A stretch of 52,004 nt of DNA. Source: Billgrantia desiderata (GTDB lineage: Bacteria > Pseudomonadota > Gammaproteobacteria > Pseudomonadales > Halomonadaceae). The notes beneath the pieces were generated by a model that saw only the letters and a list, made by a program, of their open reading frames with translations, was not told where the DNA came from and ran no database searches. Both the position numbers and the translations under genes were made by a program. The DNA lies in assembly GCA_011742915.1 (NCBI GenBank), contig JAAQTN010000039.1, positions 1 to 52,004 of the forward strand, read 5' to 3'. Of the stretch, positions 6,702 to 17,487 are shown piece by piece; position 1 is the first letter of the stretch, and each line of letters opens with the position of its first letter.

Positions 6702-9511
6702 CAGCGCTCCTCCAGCGTTGGGCGGTTGACCGTGGTGACGCGGCCCAGGTTGATCAGGATCATCAGTACGGCGCCCACCACGGCGAGATAGACGCCGACG
6801 TCGAACAGCATCGCCGTGGCCAGCTCGAACTCTCCTACCACGGGCAGGTGGAAGTGGCCGAAGGCCGAGGTCAGGAAGGGGTAGCCGAACAGCCAACTGC
6901 CGAGCCCGGTGGCCAGGGCCACGGCCAGTCCCGACACGGCGACGATCGGATAGGAGATCGGCAGCCGCTCGCGGGTCCAGTCGTGGCCGCGCGCCATGTA
7001 CTGCAGGATCAGGGCGGTGGCAGTGATCAATCCGGCGATGAAGCCGCCGCCCGGCTGATTGTGGCCGCGCAGGAAGATGTACACCGACACCAGCAGCGCC
7101 AGCGGCAGCAGGATCTGCGCCACCACCGACAGGATCAGCGGGTGGCGGTGACGCGACCAGCGGATGCCCTCGATGTTGCCCGAAGGCATGAACAGGCGCA
7201 GACGATTGAGCAGCTTGAAGGTGGCCAGGCCGGCCAGGGTGAGCACGGTGATCTCACCCAGGGTATCGAAGCCGCGGAAGTCGACCAGGATGACGTTGAC
7301 CACATTGGTGCCGCCGCCGCCGGGCACGCTCTCGCGCAGGAAATAGTCGGCAATGGTCAGGGTCTCCCGGGTCAGCAGGGCGTAGTTGAGCATGGCCACC
7401 ACCAGGCCCAGCGAGGTGGCCAGGATCAGGTCGCGCAGGATGCGTCTGCCCGAGACCAGCAACGGCGGGCGCTGGGGCAGGAAGAACAGCGCCAGAATCA
7501 TCAGGATCATCGAGGCCACTTCCACAGATAGCTGGGTGAGAGCCAGGTCGGGAGCGGAGAAGCGCACGAAGGTCAGCGAGACCGACAGCCCCGTCACCGA
7601 GAGCATCAGCAATGACACCAGCCGCCAGCGGTGGCTCAGGGCGCTGCCGATGGCACCGAACACCATCAACCCCGCGCCCAGGAACAGCATGCCGTCGAGC
7701 GGCTGCTGGCCGCGCTCGCCGGTCAGCGACTCCAGTTGGGTCAGGCCGATGGCGGCCATGGCCAGGGCGCTCAGGATCAGCAGCGCCTGGTAACGCTGCA
7801 GGGAGCCGTTCTCCAGCCGCAGGGTCAGCCACAGCGTGACCTTGATCAAGCGCTGTACCAGCGCCTCGAAGATCAGCCCGGCATTGCGCTCCGGAAACAG
7901 CGCGGCGATGCTGGCCAGGCGCCGCTGCTGGCGCAGCACCAGCACGCCGCCGGCCACCGCGGCCACACTCATCAGCAGCGGCAGGTTGAGGCCGTGCCAC
8001 AGGGCCAGGCTGACCACCGGAGTGGTCTCGCCCTGCACGGCGAGGCTCGCCGCGTGCAGCAGCGGAGCGGCCAGGGTCATCGGGAACAGCCCTACCAGCA
8101 GACTCATGGCGGCCAGGAACAGGCCGGGGGCCAGCATGCCCCGCGACGGGTCGTGCACCTTCATCGGCGGCAGCGCCTTCTGCTCGCGGGTCAGCTTGGG
8201 CTCGGCGAAGAACAGGCTCCAGATCAGCCGCAGCGAATAGGCCACCGAGAGCATGGCGGCTACCACCACCAGCAGCGGAATGACGATGCTCAGCGCGCCG
8301 AGCAGGTTATTGATCAGGCTTTGCTCGAACAGCAGTTCCTTGGACAAGAAGCCATTGAACGGGGGGAAACCGGCCATGGCGGAGCCGGCCAGAATGGTCA
8401 TGGTGCCGGTCAGCGGCATCATCGACCACAGCGCGCCGAGGCGATCGATGTCGCGGGTGCCGGTTTCATGGTCGATGATGCCCACCATCATGAACAGCGC
8501 GGCCTTGAAGGTGGCATGATTGAGAATATGGAATATCGCGGCGACGATAGCCAACGGGCTGCCGAGCCCCAGCAGCAGAGTGATCAGCCCCAGGTGGCTG
8601 ACCGTGGAGAAAGCGAGTATGCCTTTCAGGTCACGTTCCAGCAGGGCGAACCAGGCGGCGTAGAGCATGGTCGCCAGGCCCACCAGCGACAGGCTGACCG
8701 CCCACAGCGCGGTGTCGCCCAGCGCCGGGTTGAGACGCGCCATCAGCAGCACGCCCGCCTTGACCATGGTGGCCGAGTGCAGGAACGCCGATACGGGCGT
8801 AGGGGCGGCCATGGCGTGGGGCAGCCAGAAGTGGAATGGGAACTGCGCCGACTTGGTGAAGGCGCCCAGCAGCACCAGGGCCACGATCAGCGGATAGTGC
8901 TCCGAGGCGCGGATAAGATCGCCAGCCGCCAGCACGTCACCCATGGCGAAGCTGCCCACCGCCTGACCGATCAGCAGGATGCCGGCCAGCAGGGCGAGGC
9001 CGCCGGCACCGGTGACGGTCAATGCCATGCGTGCGCCGCGCCGGGCATCGCTGCGGTGGCCCCAGAAGCCGATCAGCAAGAAAGACGAAATGCTGGTGAG
9101 CTCCCAGAACAGCCACAGCAGGATCAGGTTGTCGGCCATGGCGATGCCGAGCATGGCGGTCATGAACAGCATCATGTAGGCGAGGAAACGGCCGTCGTCC
9201 TCCTCGGCCGAGAGATAGAAGCCGGCGTACAGCAGGATCAGGCTACCGATACCCAGGATCAGCAGGGAAAACAGCAGGGTCAGGCCGTCTATTCGCAGCG
9301 CAAGGTCGAGGCCCAGCAGGGGCATCCAGGGTATGCGTAGGCTGACCACGTCGCCGCCGAGCACGGCCGGGGCGTGCAGCAGCACCAGGCCGAGGGCGAG
9401 CAGCGGGGCGATCAGCGTGGCGGTGACGCAGGCTTTGCGGCCGTGGCGCGAGGTCATCACCGGCACGAAGATACTGGCAATGGTAAGCAGGGGGATCCAC
9501 AGCAACGACAT
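6701..9511 (-). CDS. phaAB: Fused Mrp antiporter subunits A and B (group-2 operon)
   Basis: This 936-residue membrane protein joins the NuoL-like subunit A with a C-terminal MnhB domain. Subunit A motifs include [19 protein letters not shown] (key glutamate), [20 protein letters not shown], and [20 protein letters not shown]. The MnhB domain occupies the last ~145 residues, with [16 protein letters not shown]. The A-B fusion defines the six-gene group-2 Mrp operons known from rhizobia and other bacteria. An ATG 42 bases further upstream is possible, but the start at 9511 (MSLLWIPLL) begins directly with a membrane helix as in homologues. It is the first gene of the leftward operon and is transcribed divergently from mrpA. 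Confidence 0.93.
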   Translation of the reverse strand: MSLLWIPLLTIASIFVPVMTSRHGRKACVTATLIAPLLALGLVLLHAPAVLGGDVVSLRIPWMPLLGLDLALRIDGLTLLFSLLILGIGSLILLYAGFYLSAEEDDGRFLAYMMLFMTAMLGIAMADNLILLWLFWELTSISSFLLIGFWGHRSDARRGARMALTVTGAGGLALLAGILLIGQAVGSFAMGDVLAAGDLIRASEHYPLIVALVLLGAFTKSAQFPFHFWLPHAMAAPTPVSAFLHSATMVKAGVLLMARLNPALGDTALWAVSLSLVGLATMLYAAWFALLERDLKGILAFSTVSHLGLITLLLGLGSPLAIVAAIFHILNHATFKAALFMMVGIIDHETGTRDIDRLGALWSMMPLTGTMTILAGSAMAGFPPFNGFLSKELLFEQSLINNLLGALSIVIPLLVVVAAMLSVAYSLRLIWSLFFAEPKLTREQKALPPMKVHDPSRGMLAPGLFLAAMSLLVGLFPMTLAAPLLHAASLAVQGETTPVVSLALWHGLNLPLLMSVAAVAGGVLVLRQQRRLASIAALFPERNAGLIFEALVQRLIKVTLWLTLRLENGSLQRYQALLILSALAMAAIGLTQLESLTGERGQQPLDGMLFLGAGLMVFGAIGSALSHRWRLVSLLMLSVTGLSVSLTFVRFSAPDLALTQLSVEVASMILMILALFFLPQRPPLLVSGRRILRDLILATSLGLVVAMLNYALLTRETLTIADYFLRESVPGGGGTNVVNVILVDFRGFDTLGEITVLTLAGLATFKLLNRLRLFMPSGNIEGIRWSRHRHPLILSVVAQILLPLALLVSVYIFLRGHNQPGGGFIAGLITATALILQYMARGHDWTRERLPISYPIVAVSGLAVALATGLGSWLFGYPFLTSAFGHFHLPVVGEFELATAMLFDVGVYLAVVGAVLMILINLGRVTTVNRPTLEER

Positions 9512-9953
9512 GGCGGTTCGTCCATTCTGGCGGCGGTCGATGCGTCGCACCACAGCACAGAGAGATCCGTCGTGGCGTAATCTGCCCGAGCACCGCGCAC
9601 ACAGGCTAATGGTATCGATCGAGGAGCGCAGGGCCGGGTCGTTGGGAACGGTGTAATGAAGAAACGTTTTGAAATTGCTATACTAGCAAGCCGTTTCGTC
9701 GTGAAATCAACGCTCACCGTAGCCAGCCGCGGCGCAAAGTCTAATCCTTTTGCGCTGCAATATACAGGTTTGGCCCGGCTGCCGACGCTCATCCTTTGGG
9801 CGTATTTTTTCGGCCGCTGCACGGATTTCTTTAATCGCGACGTCACGCTGTGCGGGGGATACCCGGACGTCACGGCAGGCTCTGCCGTCGATGTCGGCGC
9901 TGCGAGGTGGCGGGGCGCCATGTCCGGACGATGAACTGACAGAAGGGAACTGC
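9512..9953. promoter_or_regulatory. 442-bp control region between the two Mrp operons
   Basis: No credible gene lies here. The middle is visibly AT-richer than its surroundings. It contains an extended -10 (TGCTATACT, 9676-9684) embedded in a perfect dyad TTGCTA-TAC-TAGCAA (9675-9689). The sequence GACGTCAC is repeated directly near 9839 and 9867. A hairpin ACGGCAG-GCT-CTGCCGT lies at 9872-9888, before the mrpA ribosome site AAGGGA. Both operons presumably start here. The leftward promoter could not be placed. Confidence 0.55.
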
Positions 9954-12290
9954 ATGATGCAACTTGCCGTGCTATCGGGATTCGTGCTGGCCGCCTTTGC
10001 GCCGTTGCTGCACCGCTGGTTTGGTGGCCGCGCCAGCTTCGTGCTGGCCGCGTTTCCGGCCGCGCTGGCACTCTGGTTCCTGGCCCAGGTGCCGACGGTG
10101 ATGCGCGGCGAGGTGCTCTTTCTCGAGCTCGATTGGGTGCCGTCGCTGGGCATGAGCCTGAGCTTCGTCATCGACGGCCTGGCGCTGCTGTTCGCGCTGC
10201 TGATCACCGTGATCGGTACCTTCGTGCTGATCTACGCGGGCGGCTATCTCAAGGGGCACCGGGACCTGGTGCGCTTCCACATCGTCATCCTGGCCTTCAT
10301 GGTGTCGATGTTGGGCCTGGTGCTGGCCGACGGCCTGCTGACCCTGTTCGTGTTCTGGGAATTGACCAGCATCACCTCCTACCTGCTGATCGGCTTCAGC
10401 CATGCCGACATCGAGGCGCGCAAGTCGGCGCGGCAGGGGCTGTTCGTCACCTTTGCCGGCGGCCTGGCGCTGATGGCGGGGCTGGTGCTGCTGGGTAACG
10501 TCGGCGGCAGCTGGTCGCTGGCCGAGATCAACGCCGGCGGCATCGACCTGCGCGAGCACGATCTCTACCTGCCGATGCTGCTGTGCCTGCTGCTGGCGGC
10601 CTTCACCAAGTCGGCGCAGTTCCCGTTCCACTTCTGGTTGCCCAATGCCATGGCCGCCCCCACGCCGGTGTCGGCCTATCTGCACTCGGCCACCATGGTC
10701 AAGGCGGGCATCTACCTGCTGGCGCGTCTGCAGCCGAGTCTCGGCGGCACCGAGGCCTGGGTCGGCATCCTGTCGGTGGTCGGTGCCCTGACCATGTTCA
10801 CCGGCGCCTTCCTCGCCATCCGTCACACCAACATCAAGAAGATGCTGGCCTACTCCACGGTGATGGCGCTCGGCACCCTGACGATGCTGCTCGGTATCGG
10901 CACCGAGGGGGCACTGATCACCTTCGTCACCTTCCTGCTGGCCCACTCGCTCTACAAGGGCGCGCTGTTCATGGTGGCCGGCATCCTCGATCACGAGACC
11001 GGCACCAAGGACATCACCGCCATGGGCGGCTTGCGGCCGCTGATGCCGGTGACGGCGGTGGTGGCCATCATCGCTGCGCTGTCGCTGGCCGGGGCGCCGC
11101 CGCTGTTCGGTTTCATCGCCAAGGAGATGATGTTCGAGGCGGCGCTCGAGGCAGATGCCTTCGGCTGGCTGGTGCTGCTGCTGGCCTTCGTCTCGGCGTT
11201 TTTGACCATCGCCGTGGCCGCGATCATTGCGCTGCGGCCGTTCTTCGGCGAGCGTCGGGCGACGCCGCGGGTGGCGCACGAGGCGCCGCTGTCGATGCTG
11301 CTGGGGCCGGCCTGTCTGGCAGCGCTGTCGCTGCTGCTGGGAGTCTTCCCGGTGCTTGCCGGAATGGGAGTGCTCACGGCAGCCGCCTCGGCGGTCATGG
11401 GCGAACCGGTGACCGTCTACCTCTCCCTGTGGCATGGCATCAATCTGCCGCTGGTCATGTCGATCGTGACCCTGGCGCTGGGCTATCTGCTGTTCAAGCG
11501 CTGGGACCGCGTGCGCGCCCACCTGGCACGGCTCGACCCGGTCATGGCGCGTGGCCCGGAAGCGGGCTATGAGGCGTTCATGCACTGGATCACGGTGGTG
11601 TCCGAGTGGCAGACCCGCATCCTGCAGAACGGCTACATGCGCAATTACATTCTGGTGATGGTGCTGGTGCTGATCGCGCTGCTGGGCAACTCGCTGCTGC
11701 TCAGGCATCCGCTCGAGATCGCCTTCGAGCTCGACGTGCGCTTCCACGAAGTGGTGGTGGTCGCCATGATGGTACTCGGCGCGCTGTTCGCCGCCGTCGC
11801 CCGCTCGCGGCTCAGCGCGGTGGTGTCGGTGGGCATCATGGGCTTTTCCATCGCGCTCACCTTCATCCTGTTCAGCGCCCCGGATCTGGGCATCACACAG
11901 CTGCTGGTGGAGACCCTGACGGTAATCCTGCTGGTGCTGGTGCTGTTCCGCCTGCCGCGCTTCGCCAGCCTGTCGACGCCGCTCGAGAGGGTGCGTGACG
12001 TGCTGGTGGCGGGCAGCGTGGGCGTGCTGATCACGCTGCTGATCCTCACCGCCTGGGGCATCGACCAGTTCGTGCCGATCTCCGAGTACATGATCGAGAA
12101 CAGCGTACCGCTGGCCCACGGGCGCAACATCGTCAACGTGATCCTGGTCGATTACCGCTCGCTGGACACCCTGGGCGAGATCTTCGTACTGGCCCTGGCC
12201 GCCATCGGGGTCATCGCCATGCTCAAGCTGAGGGCGCCGGTGAAACCGGCCAAGCCGACGGCGCAGGAGAAGGAGTCGAGCCATGGTTAA
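9954..12290 (+). CDS. mrpA: Mrp-type antiporter subunit A (group-1 operon)
   Basis: This large NuoL-like subunit of the seven-gene Mrp antiporter has 778 residues, the usual size of an unfused MrpA. Motifs are [19 protein letters not shown] (helix-5 glutamate), [20 protein letters not shown], and [19 protein letters not shown]. The C-terminal part contains the MrpA-specific segment [20 protein letters not shown]. The start ATG at 9954 (a second ATG follows at once) sits behind AGAAGGGA; longer upstream reading lacks homologous content. It overlaps mrpB by eight bases. Unlike its divergent neighbour phaAB, it lacks the fused MnhB domain. Confidence 0.95.
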   Translation: MMQLAVLSGFVLAAFAPLLHRWFGGRASFVLAAFPAALALWFLAQVPTVMRGEVLFLELDWVPSLGMSLSFVIDGLALLFALLITVIGTFVLIYAGGYLKGHRDLVRFHIVILAFMVSMLGLVLADGLLTLFVFWELTSITSYLLIGFSHADIEARKSARQGLFVTFAGGLALMAGLVLLGNVGGSWSLAEINAGGIDLREHDLYLPMLLCLLLAAFTKSAQFPFHFWLPNAMAAPTPVSAYLHSATMVKAGIYLLARLQPSLGGTEAWVGILSVVGALTMFTGAFLAIRHTNIKKMLAYSTVMALGTLTMLLGIGTEGALITFVTFLLAHSLYKGALFMVAGILDHETGTKDITAMGGLRPLMPVTAVVAIIAALSLAGAPPLFGFIAKEMMFEAALEADAFGWLVLLLAFVSAFLTIAVAAIIALRPFFGERRATPRVAHEAPLSMLLGPACLAALSLLLGVFPVLAGMGVLTAAASAVMGEPVTVYLSLWHGINLPLVMSIVTLALGYLLFKRWDRVRAHLARLDPVMARGPEAGYEAFMHWITVVSEWQTRILQNGYMRNYILVMVLVLIALLGNSLLLRHPLEIAFELDVRFHEVVVVAMMVLGALFAAVARSRLSAVVSVGIMGFSIALTFILFSAPDLGITQLLVETLTVILLVLVLFRLPRFASLSTPLERVRDVLVAGSVGVLITLLILTAWGIDQFVPISEYMIENSVPLAHGRNIVNVILVDYRSLDTLGEIFVLALAAIGVIAMLKLRAPVKPAKPTAQEKESSHG

Positions 12291-12714
12291 GTCCGGTACG
12301 CTGATTCTGCACACGGCGGCGCGTATCCTGATGCCGCTGCAGCTGCTGTTCTCCGTATTCCTGCTGCTGCGCGGTCACGACGAGCCCGGCGGCGGTTTCA
12401 TCGCCGGGCTGGTGGCGGCGGGGGCCTTTACCCTCTACCTGTTCGCCTTCGGCGTCAGCGCCACTCGTGAGGTGCTGCGCATGGTCGATCCCCGCGACCT
12501 GATCGGCATGGGGCTGCTGCTCGGCATGATCTCGGTATTCCCCGCCTGGTTCGTGGACCAGCCCTTCCTCACCGCCCAGTGGTGGACGATCCCTGGCGTC
12601 GACTTCTACGCCTCGACCCCGCTGATCTTCGATATCGGGGTCTATCTCGCCGTGCTGGGCTCGGTGCTGGCCATGGTCATGACGCTGATGGAGGTGGACA
12701 AGGATGAACCCTGA
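12283..12714 (+). CDS. mrpB: Mrp-type antiporter subunit B (group-1 operon)
   Basis: This 143-residue membrane subunit has about four helices and the MnhB signature [20 protein letters not shown]. The same signature recurs in the C-terminal domain of phaAB, which shows what was fused there. The ATG at 12283 lies inside the end of mrpA, so translation is probably coupled. A 51-base gap with a GGGAGGA ribosome site separates it from mrpC. Confidence 0.95.
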   Translation: MVKSGTLILHTAARILMPLQLLFSVFLLLRGHDEPGGGFIAGLVAAGAFTLYLFAFGVSATREVLRMVDPRDLIGMGLLLGMISVFPAWFVDQPFLTAQWWTIPGVDFYASTPLIFDIGVYLAVLGSVLAMVMTLMEVDKDEP

Positions 12715-12765
12715 GCACGTGGGCGCTGCGGGTGCCTCATCCCCGATTCCGCAGGGAGGAATGCT

Positions 12766-13113
12766 ATGGAACCGGTAATGGCCGTGGCCGTTGGCCTGCT
12801 CTACGCGGCCGCCATCTTTCTCATGTTGCGGCGTTCGATCGTCAAGCTGGTGATCGGGCTGATGCTGCTCTCCAACGCCGCCAATCTGCTGATCTTCACC
12901 ACCGCCGGCATGACCCGCGGAGCGCCGCCGCTGATCCCTGAGGGGCTCTCGGCGCCGCTGGGGCCGGTGGCCGATCCCTTGCCCCAGGCCGTGGTATTGA
13001 CCGCCATCGTGATCGCCTTCGGCGTGCTGGCGTTCGCCGTGGTGCTGATTCGCCGGGCCTACGAAATCGTCAAGGCCGATGATCTGGACAAGATGAAGGA
13101 AACCGATACGTGA
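12766..13113 (+). CDS. mrpC: Mrp-type antiporter subunit C (group-1 operon)
   Basis: This NuoK-like subunit has 115 residues and three membrane helices. Conserved segments are [18 protein letters not shown] and [20 protein letters not shown]. The start ATG has a strong GGGAGGAAT site. It ends within the GTG start of mrpD (overlap of four bases, GTGA). Confidence 0.95.
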   Translation: MEPVMAVAVGLLYAAAIFLMLRRSIVKLVIGLMLLSNAANLLIFTTAGMTRGAPPLIPEGLSAPLGPVADPLPQAVVLTAIVIAFGVLAFAVVLIRRAYEIVKADDLDKMKETDT

Positions 13114-14684
13114 GGCCCGAAGTCGCCCTTCCCGTTCTTCTGCCGCTGCTGTCGGGGGCCATTTCGCTGCTGTTCTGGCGCTCTCGTCCCATGCAGCGTT
13201 TCACTGCCGTGGCCGGCAACCTGGCCCTGCTCGGCGTGTCGCTGTGGCTGCTGGTGTCCGTGATCCAGGAGGATTACGTGGTGATCCAGATGGGCGGCTG
13301 GCCGGCCCCCTTCGGCATCACCCTGGTGGCGGACATGCTCAGCGCGGTGATGATCGTGCTCACCGGCATCAAGGGGCTGGTGCTGTCGATCTATTCGCTG
13401 GCCTCCACCGGCCCCGGGCACGAGCGCTTCGGCTATTACCCGCTGATGCATCTGCTGCTGGCCGGTGTGGCCGGCGCCTTCCTCACCGGCGACGTGTTCA
13501 ACCTCTACGTCTGGTTCGAGGTGATGCTGGTGGCCTCCTTCGCGCTGCTGATTCTCGGCGGCGAGAAGGCGCAGATGGAGGGGGCGATCAAGTACGTCAC
13601 CCTCAATCTGCTGGCCTCGGTGATCTTCCTCTCCGCGGTGGGGCTGCTCTACGGTATGGTCGGCACGCTCAACATGGCCGATGCGGCCCAGCGCCTGGCG
13701 GTGGCCGAACATCAGGGCATGGTCGAGGTACTGGCGGTGATGTTCATGGTTGCCTTCGGCATCAAGGCGGCGGCGTTCCCGCTGTTCTTCTGGCTGCCGG
13801 CCTCCTACCACACGCCGCCGGTGGCGGTGTCGGCGCTGTTCGCCGGGCTGTTGACCAAGGTGGGGGTGTACGCGCTGTTCCGCTTCTTCACCCTGCTGTT
13901 CGACCAGACCCTGGGCTACACCCAGGAGCTGCTGATCTGGGGTGCCGCCCTGACCATGGTCACCGGCGTGCTGGGGGCGGCGGCGCAGTTCGAATTCCGC
14001 CGTATCCTGTCGTTCCACATCGTCAGTCAGATCGGCTACATGATTCTCGGCCTGGCGCTGTATACCCCGCTGGCCATCGCCGGGGGCATCTTCGCCGTGA
14101 TGCACAACATGGTGGTCAAGACCAACCTGTTCCTCATCAGCGGCATCACCCGGCGCCTGCAGGGCACCTACGAGCTGAAGAAGATGGGCGGGCTCTACCG
14201 CGAGCGCCCCTGGCTGGCGGTGGCCTTCTTCCTCTCCGCCTTCTCGCTGGCCGGGGTGCCGCCGCTGTCGGGCTTCTTCGCCAAGTTCGTCATCGTGCGC
14301 GCGGGCATCGAGGCGGAAGCCTATGTGGTGACCGCGGTGGCGCTGCTGGTGGGCCTGATGACCCTCTATTCCATGGTCAAGATCTGGAACGAGGTATTCT
14401 GGAAGTCCCTGCCGGAAGACAACCTGGTGCCCGCCGAAGAGGTGGTGGTCGGCGATGACAGCCGCATGGTGCCGCCGAGCCTGTGGCTGATGTATCTGCC
14501 GGTGGCGGTACTGGCGCTGTTTGCGCTGCTGATCGGTGTGTTCGCCGAGCCGCTGATGGCGATGATGAATCAGATCGGCGATCAGTTGATGAATCCGCAG
14601 GGGTACATCGAGGCGGTGCTGGGCGCCGAGGTCGGGGTCGAGGATGCCCTGATCGAGGCGCCGGATCAGGAGGGGACGCCATGA
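13110..14684 (+). CDS. mrpD: Mrp-type antiporter subunit D (group-1 operon)
   Basis: MrpD is the second large antiporter-like subunit, here 524 residues with about 14 membrane helices. Key segments are [20 protein letters not shown] (helix-5 glutamate), [19 protein letters not shown] (lysine), and [20 protein letters not shown]. Translation begins at GTG 13110, overlapping mrpC, and homologues begin at the same hydrophobic segment. The C-terminal ~25 residues are acidic. Together with MrpA it should form the proton and sodium path of the complex. Confidence 0.95.
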   Translation: MRPEVALPVLLPLLSGAISLLFWRSRPMQRFTAVAGNLALLGVSLWLLVSVIQEDYVVIQMGGWPAPFGITLVADMLSAVMIVLTGIKGLVLSIYSLASTGPGHERFGYYPLMHLLLAGVAGAFLTGDVFNLYVWFEVMLVASFALLILGGEKAQMEGAIKYVTLNLLASVIFLSAVGLLYGMVGTLNMADAAQRLAVAEHQGMVEVLAVMFMVAFGIKAAAFPLFFWLPASYHTPPVAVSALFAGLLTKVGVYALFRFFTLLFDQTLGYTQELLIWGAALTMVTGVLGAAAQFEFRRILSFHIVSQIGYMILGLALYTPLAIAGGIFAVMHNMVVKTNLFLISGITRRLQGTYELKKMGGLYRERPWLAVAFFLSAFSLAGVPPLSGFFAKFVIVRAGIEAEAYVVTAVALLVGLMTLYSMVKIWNEVFWKSLPEDNLVPAEEVVVGDDSRMVPPSLWLMYLPVAVLALFALLIGVFAEPLMAMMNQIGDQLMNPQGYIEAVLGAEVGVEDALIEAPDQEGTP

Positions 14685-15154
14685 CGGGAGCTATCTGGAA
14701 CCTGCTGCTGGCGCTGGCCTGGGTCATCCTTTCCGGCGACTTCTCGGGGCTCAACCTGGTGGTCGGGCTGGTCTTCGGCTACGTCACCCTGGTGCTGATC
14801 GAACCGCAGGTCGATGCCTTGGCCGGCTATCCGGCGCGGGTACCGCGAATCCTCAAGTTCCTGGGCTTCTTCATCAAGGAACTGGTGCAGGCCAACCTGC
14901 GGGTCGGTTTCGATATCCTGACCCCGCCCTGGCACATGAAGCCGGGGGTGATCGCCATGCCTCTCGAGGCGCGCACGGAACTCGAGATCACCATGGTCGC
15001 CAACCTGATCTCGTTGACCCCGGGCACCTTGAGCCTGGACGTTTCCGACGATCGCAAGGTGCTCTACATCCACGCCATGTTCCTCGACGACGAAGAGGAG
15101 CTGCGCCGCAACCTCAAGGAAATGGAATGTCGTGCACTGGAGCTGTTCCGTTGA
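14681..15154 (+). CDS. mrpE: Mrp-type antiporter subunit E (group-1 operon)
   Basis: This 157-residue membrane subunit matches MnhE. It has two N-terminal helices, then a soluble part with TELEITMVANLISLTPGTLS, which corresponds to the phaE region at 4310-4807. The ATG at 14681 overlaps the mrpD stop (ATGA) and follows a strong CAGGAGGGG ribosome site. Longer upstream reading lies inside mrpD in another frame and is not supported. Confidence 0.94.
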   Translation: MTGAIWNLLLALAWVILSGDFSGLNLVVGLVFGYVTLVLIEPQVDALAGYPARVPRILKFLGFFIKELVQANLRVGFDILTPPWHMKPGVIAMPLEARTELEITMVANLISLTPGTLSLDVSDDRKVLYIHAMFLDDEEELRRNLKEMECRALELFR

Positions 15155-15181
15155 GTACGCCAAGGCCGAGTGGGGAGTGAT

Positions 15182-15451
15182 ATGGCCACAGTGATTCTGA
15201 TAAGCCAGGTGCTGATGGGCATCGCCCTGATTCTGGCCTTCGTGCGTGTCGTGAGAGGTCCCAGCCTGCCCGACCGAGTGGTGGCGCTGGAGCTGTTCGC
15301 CAGCATCGTGGTCGGGCTGGTGGGGGTCTATGCCATTCGCACCGATGTCTCCAGTTTTCTGGACGCCGCCATCGTGATCGCGCTGATGGGCTTCCTGGCC
15401 GCCATCGGCTTTGCCCGTTTCCTGGAGCGTGGAGGACCGCGGGATGATTGA
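15182..15451 (+). CDS. mrpF: Mrp-type antiporter subunit F (group-1 operon)
   Basis: This 89-residue, three-helix subunit carries the MnhF signature RVVRGPSLPDRVVALELF. The ATG at 15182 follows a GGGGAG site; an in-frame GTG 12 bases earlier would overlap that site and is less likely. It overlaps the mrpG start by eight bases. Confidence 0.93.
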   Translation: MATVILISQVLMGIALILAFVRVVRGPSLPDRVVALELFASIVVGLVGVYAIRTDVSSFLDAAIVIALMGFLAAIGFARFLERGGPRDD

Positions 15452-15848
15452 GACCATCAAGGGCTTTCTGATCCTCACCGGTGCCATCTTCATGCTGCTG
15501 GCGGCGCTGGGCATTCTGCGTCTGCCCGATCTGCTCACCCGCATGCATGCCACCACCAAGGCCGCGGCGCTGGGGGTGATCCTGATCATGCTGGCGGTGG
15601 CCGTGCATTTCGGTGAGGTGGCGGTGGTGGCGCGGGCTTTCGCCATCATCGTCTTCGTGCTGATGACCGCGCCGGTGGCGGCTCACGTGATCGGCCGGGC
15701 GGGCTACTTCGTCGGCTCCAAGCTGTGGAGCGGTACGGTGAAGGATGAGCTCAGACCCAACTACGATCCGCTCACCCACGAGCTCAAGAGCGGCCTGGAA
15801 ACGGATAGCAACGCGGTGCATCAGCCGCGCGAGAACGACCCCAAGTGA
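15444..15848 (+). CDS. mrpG: Mrp-type antiporter subunit G (group-1 operon)
   Basis: This 134-residue final subunit has three helices. The MnhG signature LLTRMHATTKAAALGVI is followed by VLMTAPVAAHVIGRAGY. The ATG at 15444 has a GGAGG site 13 to 9 bases upstream, inside mrpF. The soluble tail (about 40 residues, ending QPRENDPK) differs completely from the basic tail of PhaG. An inverted repeat GCACGCGG/CCGCGTGC (15855-15862 and 15882-15889) lies just after the stop and could help end the operon transcript. Confidence 0.94.
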   Translation: MIETIKGFLILTGAIFMLLAALGILRLPDLLTRMHATTKAAALGVILIMLAVAVHFGEVAVVARAFAIIVFVLMTAPVAAHVIGRAGYFVGSKLWSGTVKDELRPNYDPLTHELKSGLETDSNAVHQPRENDPK

Positions 15849-15958
15849 GGCAAGGCACGCGGTTACACAAAGCGACGTTTTCCGCGTGCGGGAGGGCTGG
15901 TCTGAAGGCCGCTTCTGCGCCATTATCGGTGGCCTTCGACGTAAAGGAATACCGCGCC

Positions 15959-17263
15959 ATGATTCGTCCTCTGTTCCCGGTCGCTCTGCTCACCCTGACC
16001 CTTGCCGGGTGCCAATCCGGCTCCATCACGCCCGTGCAGGAGGCGGCGGCCGACGAGCGCCCGCCGAGCGCTGCCGATGCGAGTGCAGCGCCGACATCCA
16101 GCAACGCTGCCGCGCCAGCCCGCAGCGAGGCGGAACCCGCCCCACCGGCCAACTTCCAGGCCTGGCTGCGCGATTTTCGTCGTCAGGCCCGGGCGGAGGG
16201 CATCAGCGAGGCGACCCTGTCGCGGGCGCTGGATGGCGTGCGCTACCGGCCGCGTGTCATCGAGCTCGACCGTTCCCAGCCCGAGTTCGTACGTCCCATC
16301 TGGCAGTATCTCGATACCGCGGTTTCCCAGGCGCGTGTGAGCCAGGGGCGGGCCAAGCTCGCCGAGCATCGCGACACGGCCCGGCGCATGGAGCAGCGTT
16401 ACGGTGTGCCGGCTGAGATCATCGTGGCGATCTGGGGCATCGAGAGCAACTACGGCGGCAATTTCGGCGATTTCTCCACTCTCGAAGCGCTGGCGACCCT
16501 GGCCTTCGACGGCCGGCGCAGCGATTTCGCTCGCGGCGAACTGCTGGCCGCGCTGCGGATCATCGAGGCCGGCGACATCGCGCCCGAGCGCATGGTCGGC
16601 TCCTGGGCCGGCGCCATGGGCCACACCCAGTTCATTCCTTCCAGCTTCGAGGCTTACGCGGTGGATGGCGACGGCGACGGGCGCCGCGATATCTGGGGCA
16701 GCATACCGGACGTGATGGCTTCCACCGCCAACTACCTGGCCCGGGCCGGCTGGCAGCCCGGCCAGCCGTGGTTCGTCGAGGTGCGACTGCCGAGCGACTT
16801 CGACTATGCCCAGACCGAGCTGACCACGCGGCGCTCGAGCCAGGAGTGGGCGGCACAGGGGGTGAGCCGCCTCGGCGGTGGCAGCCTGCCGGCCTTCGAT
16901 CAGGCCTCGGTGCTGGCTCCGGCGGGCGCCCAGGGGCCGGCCTTCCTGGTGGGCCCCAACTACCGTGCCATCCTGCGCTACAACAACGCCACCAGCTATG
17001 CGCTGGCGGTGGGCACCCTGGCTGACAGGATCGCGGGACGAGACGGCATTCGCAGCGACTGGCCCCGCGACGAGCAGCCGCTCTCACGCAGTCAGGTGCG
17101 TGAAATGCAGCAGGCACTCAATGCCCGTGGCTTCGATGTCGGAGCACCGGATGGTGTGATGGGACCGAATACCCGACGTGGCCTGCGCGATTACCAGCGC
17201 AGCATCGGCGTCACGCCGGATGGCTTTGCGACCCTGAGTCTGCTGCAACGGCTGCAGCGTTGA
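15959..17263 (+). CDS. Lipoprotein lytic murein transglycosylase, MltB type
   Basis: This enzyme cleaves the MurNAc-GlcNAc bond of peptidoglycan and leaves a 1,6-anhydro end. The 434-residue precursor has a lipoprotein signal with lipobox LAGC (lipidated Cys18). A Pro/Ala/Glu-rich linker leads to an SLT_2 catalytic domain from about residue 65. The catalytic glutamate is in WGIESNYGG (about residue 162), and AGAMGHTQFIPSSF follows. The last ~58 residues form a PG_binding_1 domain (QQALNARGFDVGAPDGVMGP). The ATG at 15959 is chosen because it gives the signal peptide; longer reading adds non-signal sequence. It is a family relative of mltB, but I cannot assign an orthologue symbol with certainty. 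Confidence 0.93.
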   Translation: MIRPLFPVALLTLTLAGCQSGSITPVQEAAADERPPSAADASAAPTSSNAAAPARSEAEPAPPANFQAWLRDFRRQARAEGISEATLSRALDGVRYRPRVIELDRSQPEFVRPIWQYLDTAVSQARVSQGRAKLAEHRDTARRMEQRYGVPAEIIVAIWGIESNYGGNFGDFSTLEALATLAFDGRRSDFARGELLAALRIIEAGDIAPERMVGSWAGAMGHTQFIPSSFEAYAVDGDGDGRRDIWGSIPDVMASTANYLARAGWQPGQPWFVEVRLPSDFDYAQTELTTRRSSQEWAAQGVSRLGGGSLPAFDQASVLAPAGAQGPAFLVGPNYRAILRYNNATSYALAVGTLADRIAGRDGIRSDWPRDEQPLSRSQVREMQQALNARGFDVGAPDGVMGPNTRRGLRDYQRSIGVTPDGFATLSLLQRLQR

Positions 17264-17271
17264 ATCGGTGA

Positions 17272-17301
17272 CCCCGCTCTGACCGGTGAGCCAGAGCGGG
17301 G
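17272..17301 (+). terminator. Hairpin after the lytic transglycosylase gene
   Basis: Perfect 10-base arms CCCCGCTCTG (17272-17281) and CAGAGCGGGG (17292-17301) with a ten-base loop lie nine bases after the stop. No T-run follows. Confidence 0.55.
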
Positions 17302-17350
17302 CGCCAGGCGAGGCAATATGAGGCGTTGAACGAGCCGCGGGCTAAGGAAG

Positions 17351-17486
17351 CGCTGAACAAATCGGCGAGCGAGATGAAGCGCAAGGCGCACGGAGCACAG
17401 GAACCGGAGCCTATGGGGTATAGGTGAGGATTCCGCGCACCGCGCAACGCAGCGATTCGCTCGCGCAGGCATTTGTGCAGTGTTTT
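17351..17486 (+). repeat. Copy A of a ~137-bp palindromic repeat
   Basis: This near-identical copy of the repeat at 18097-18235 lies in the opposite orientation. Only about five substitutions and two single-base indels separate them. The element has imperfect terminal inverted repeats with the core CTGCACAAAT. Its end reads ATTTGTGCAGTGTTTT, and the left end is slightly degenerate (CGCTGAACAAAT). It finishes one base before the stop codon of the leftward PRC gene. No transposase is encoded, so it resembles a MITE or other non-autonomous element. Confidence 0.85.
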
Positions 17487-17487
17487 C

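Noticed and set aside
7631..9340. A 569-codon plus-strand frame opposite phaAB
   Set aside because: Antisense artefact of GC-rich coding; no start signals or homology-like motifs.
9656..9934. A 92-codon frame in the Mrp intergenic region
   Set aside because: The promoter-like -10 lies inside it, there is no ribosome site, and the translation lacks any coherent pattern.
9972..12314. A 780-codon minus-strand frame opposite mrpA
   Set aside because: Composition is Gln/His/Arg-rich with no fold, and the plus strand encodes unmistakable MrpA.
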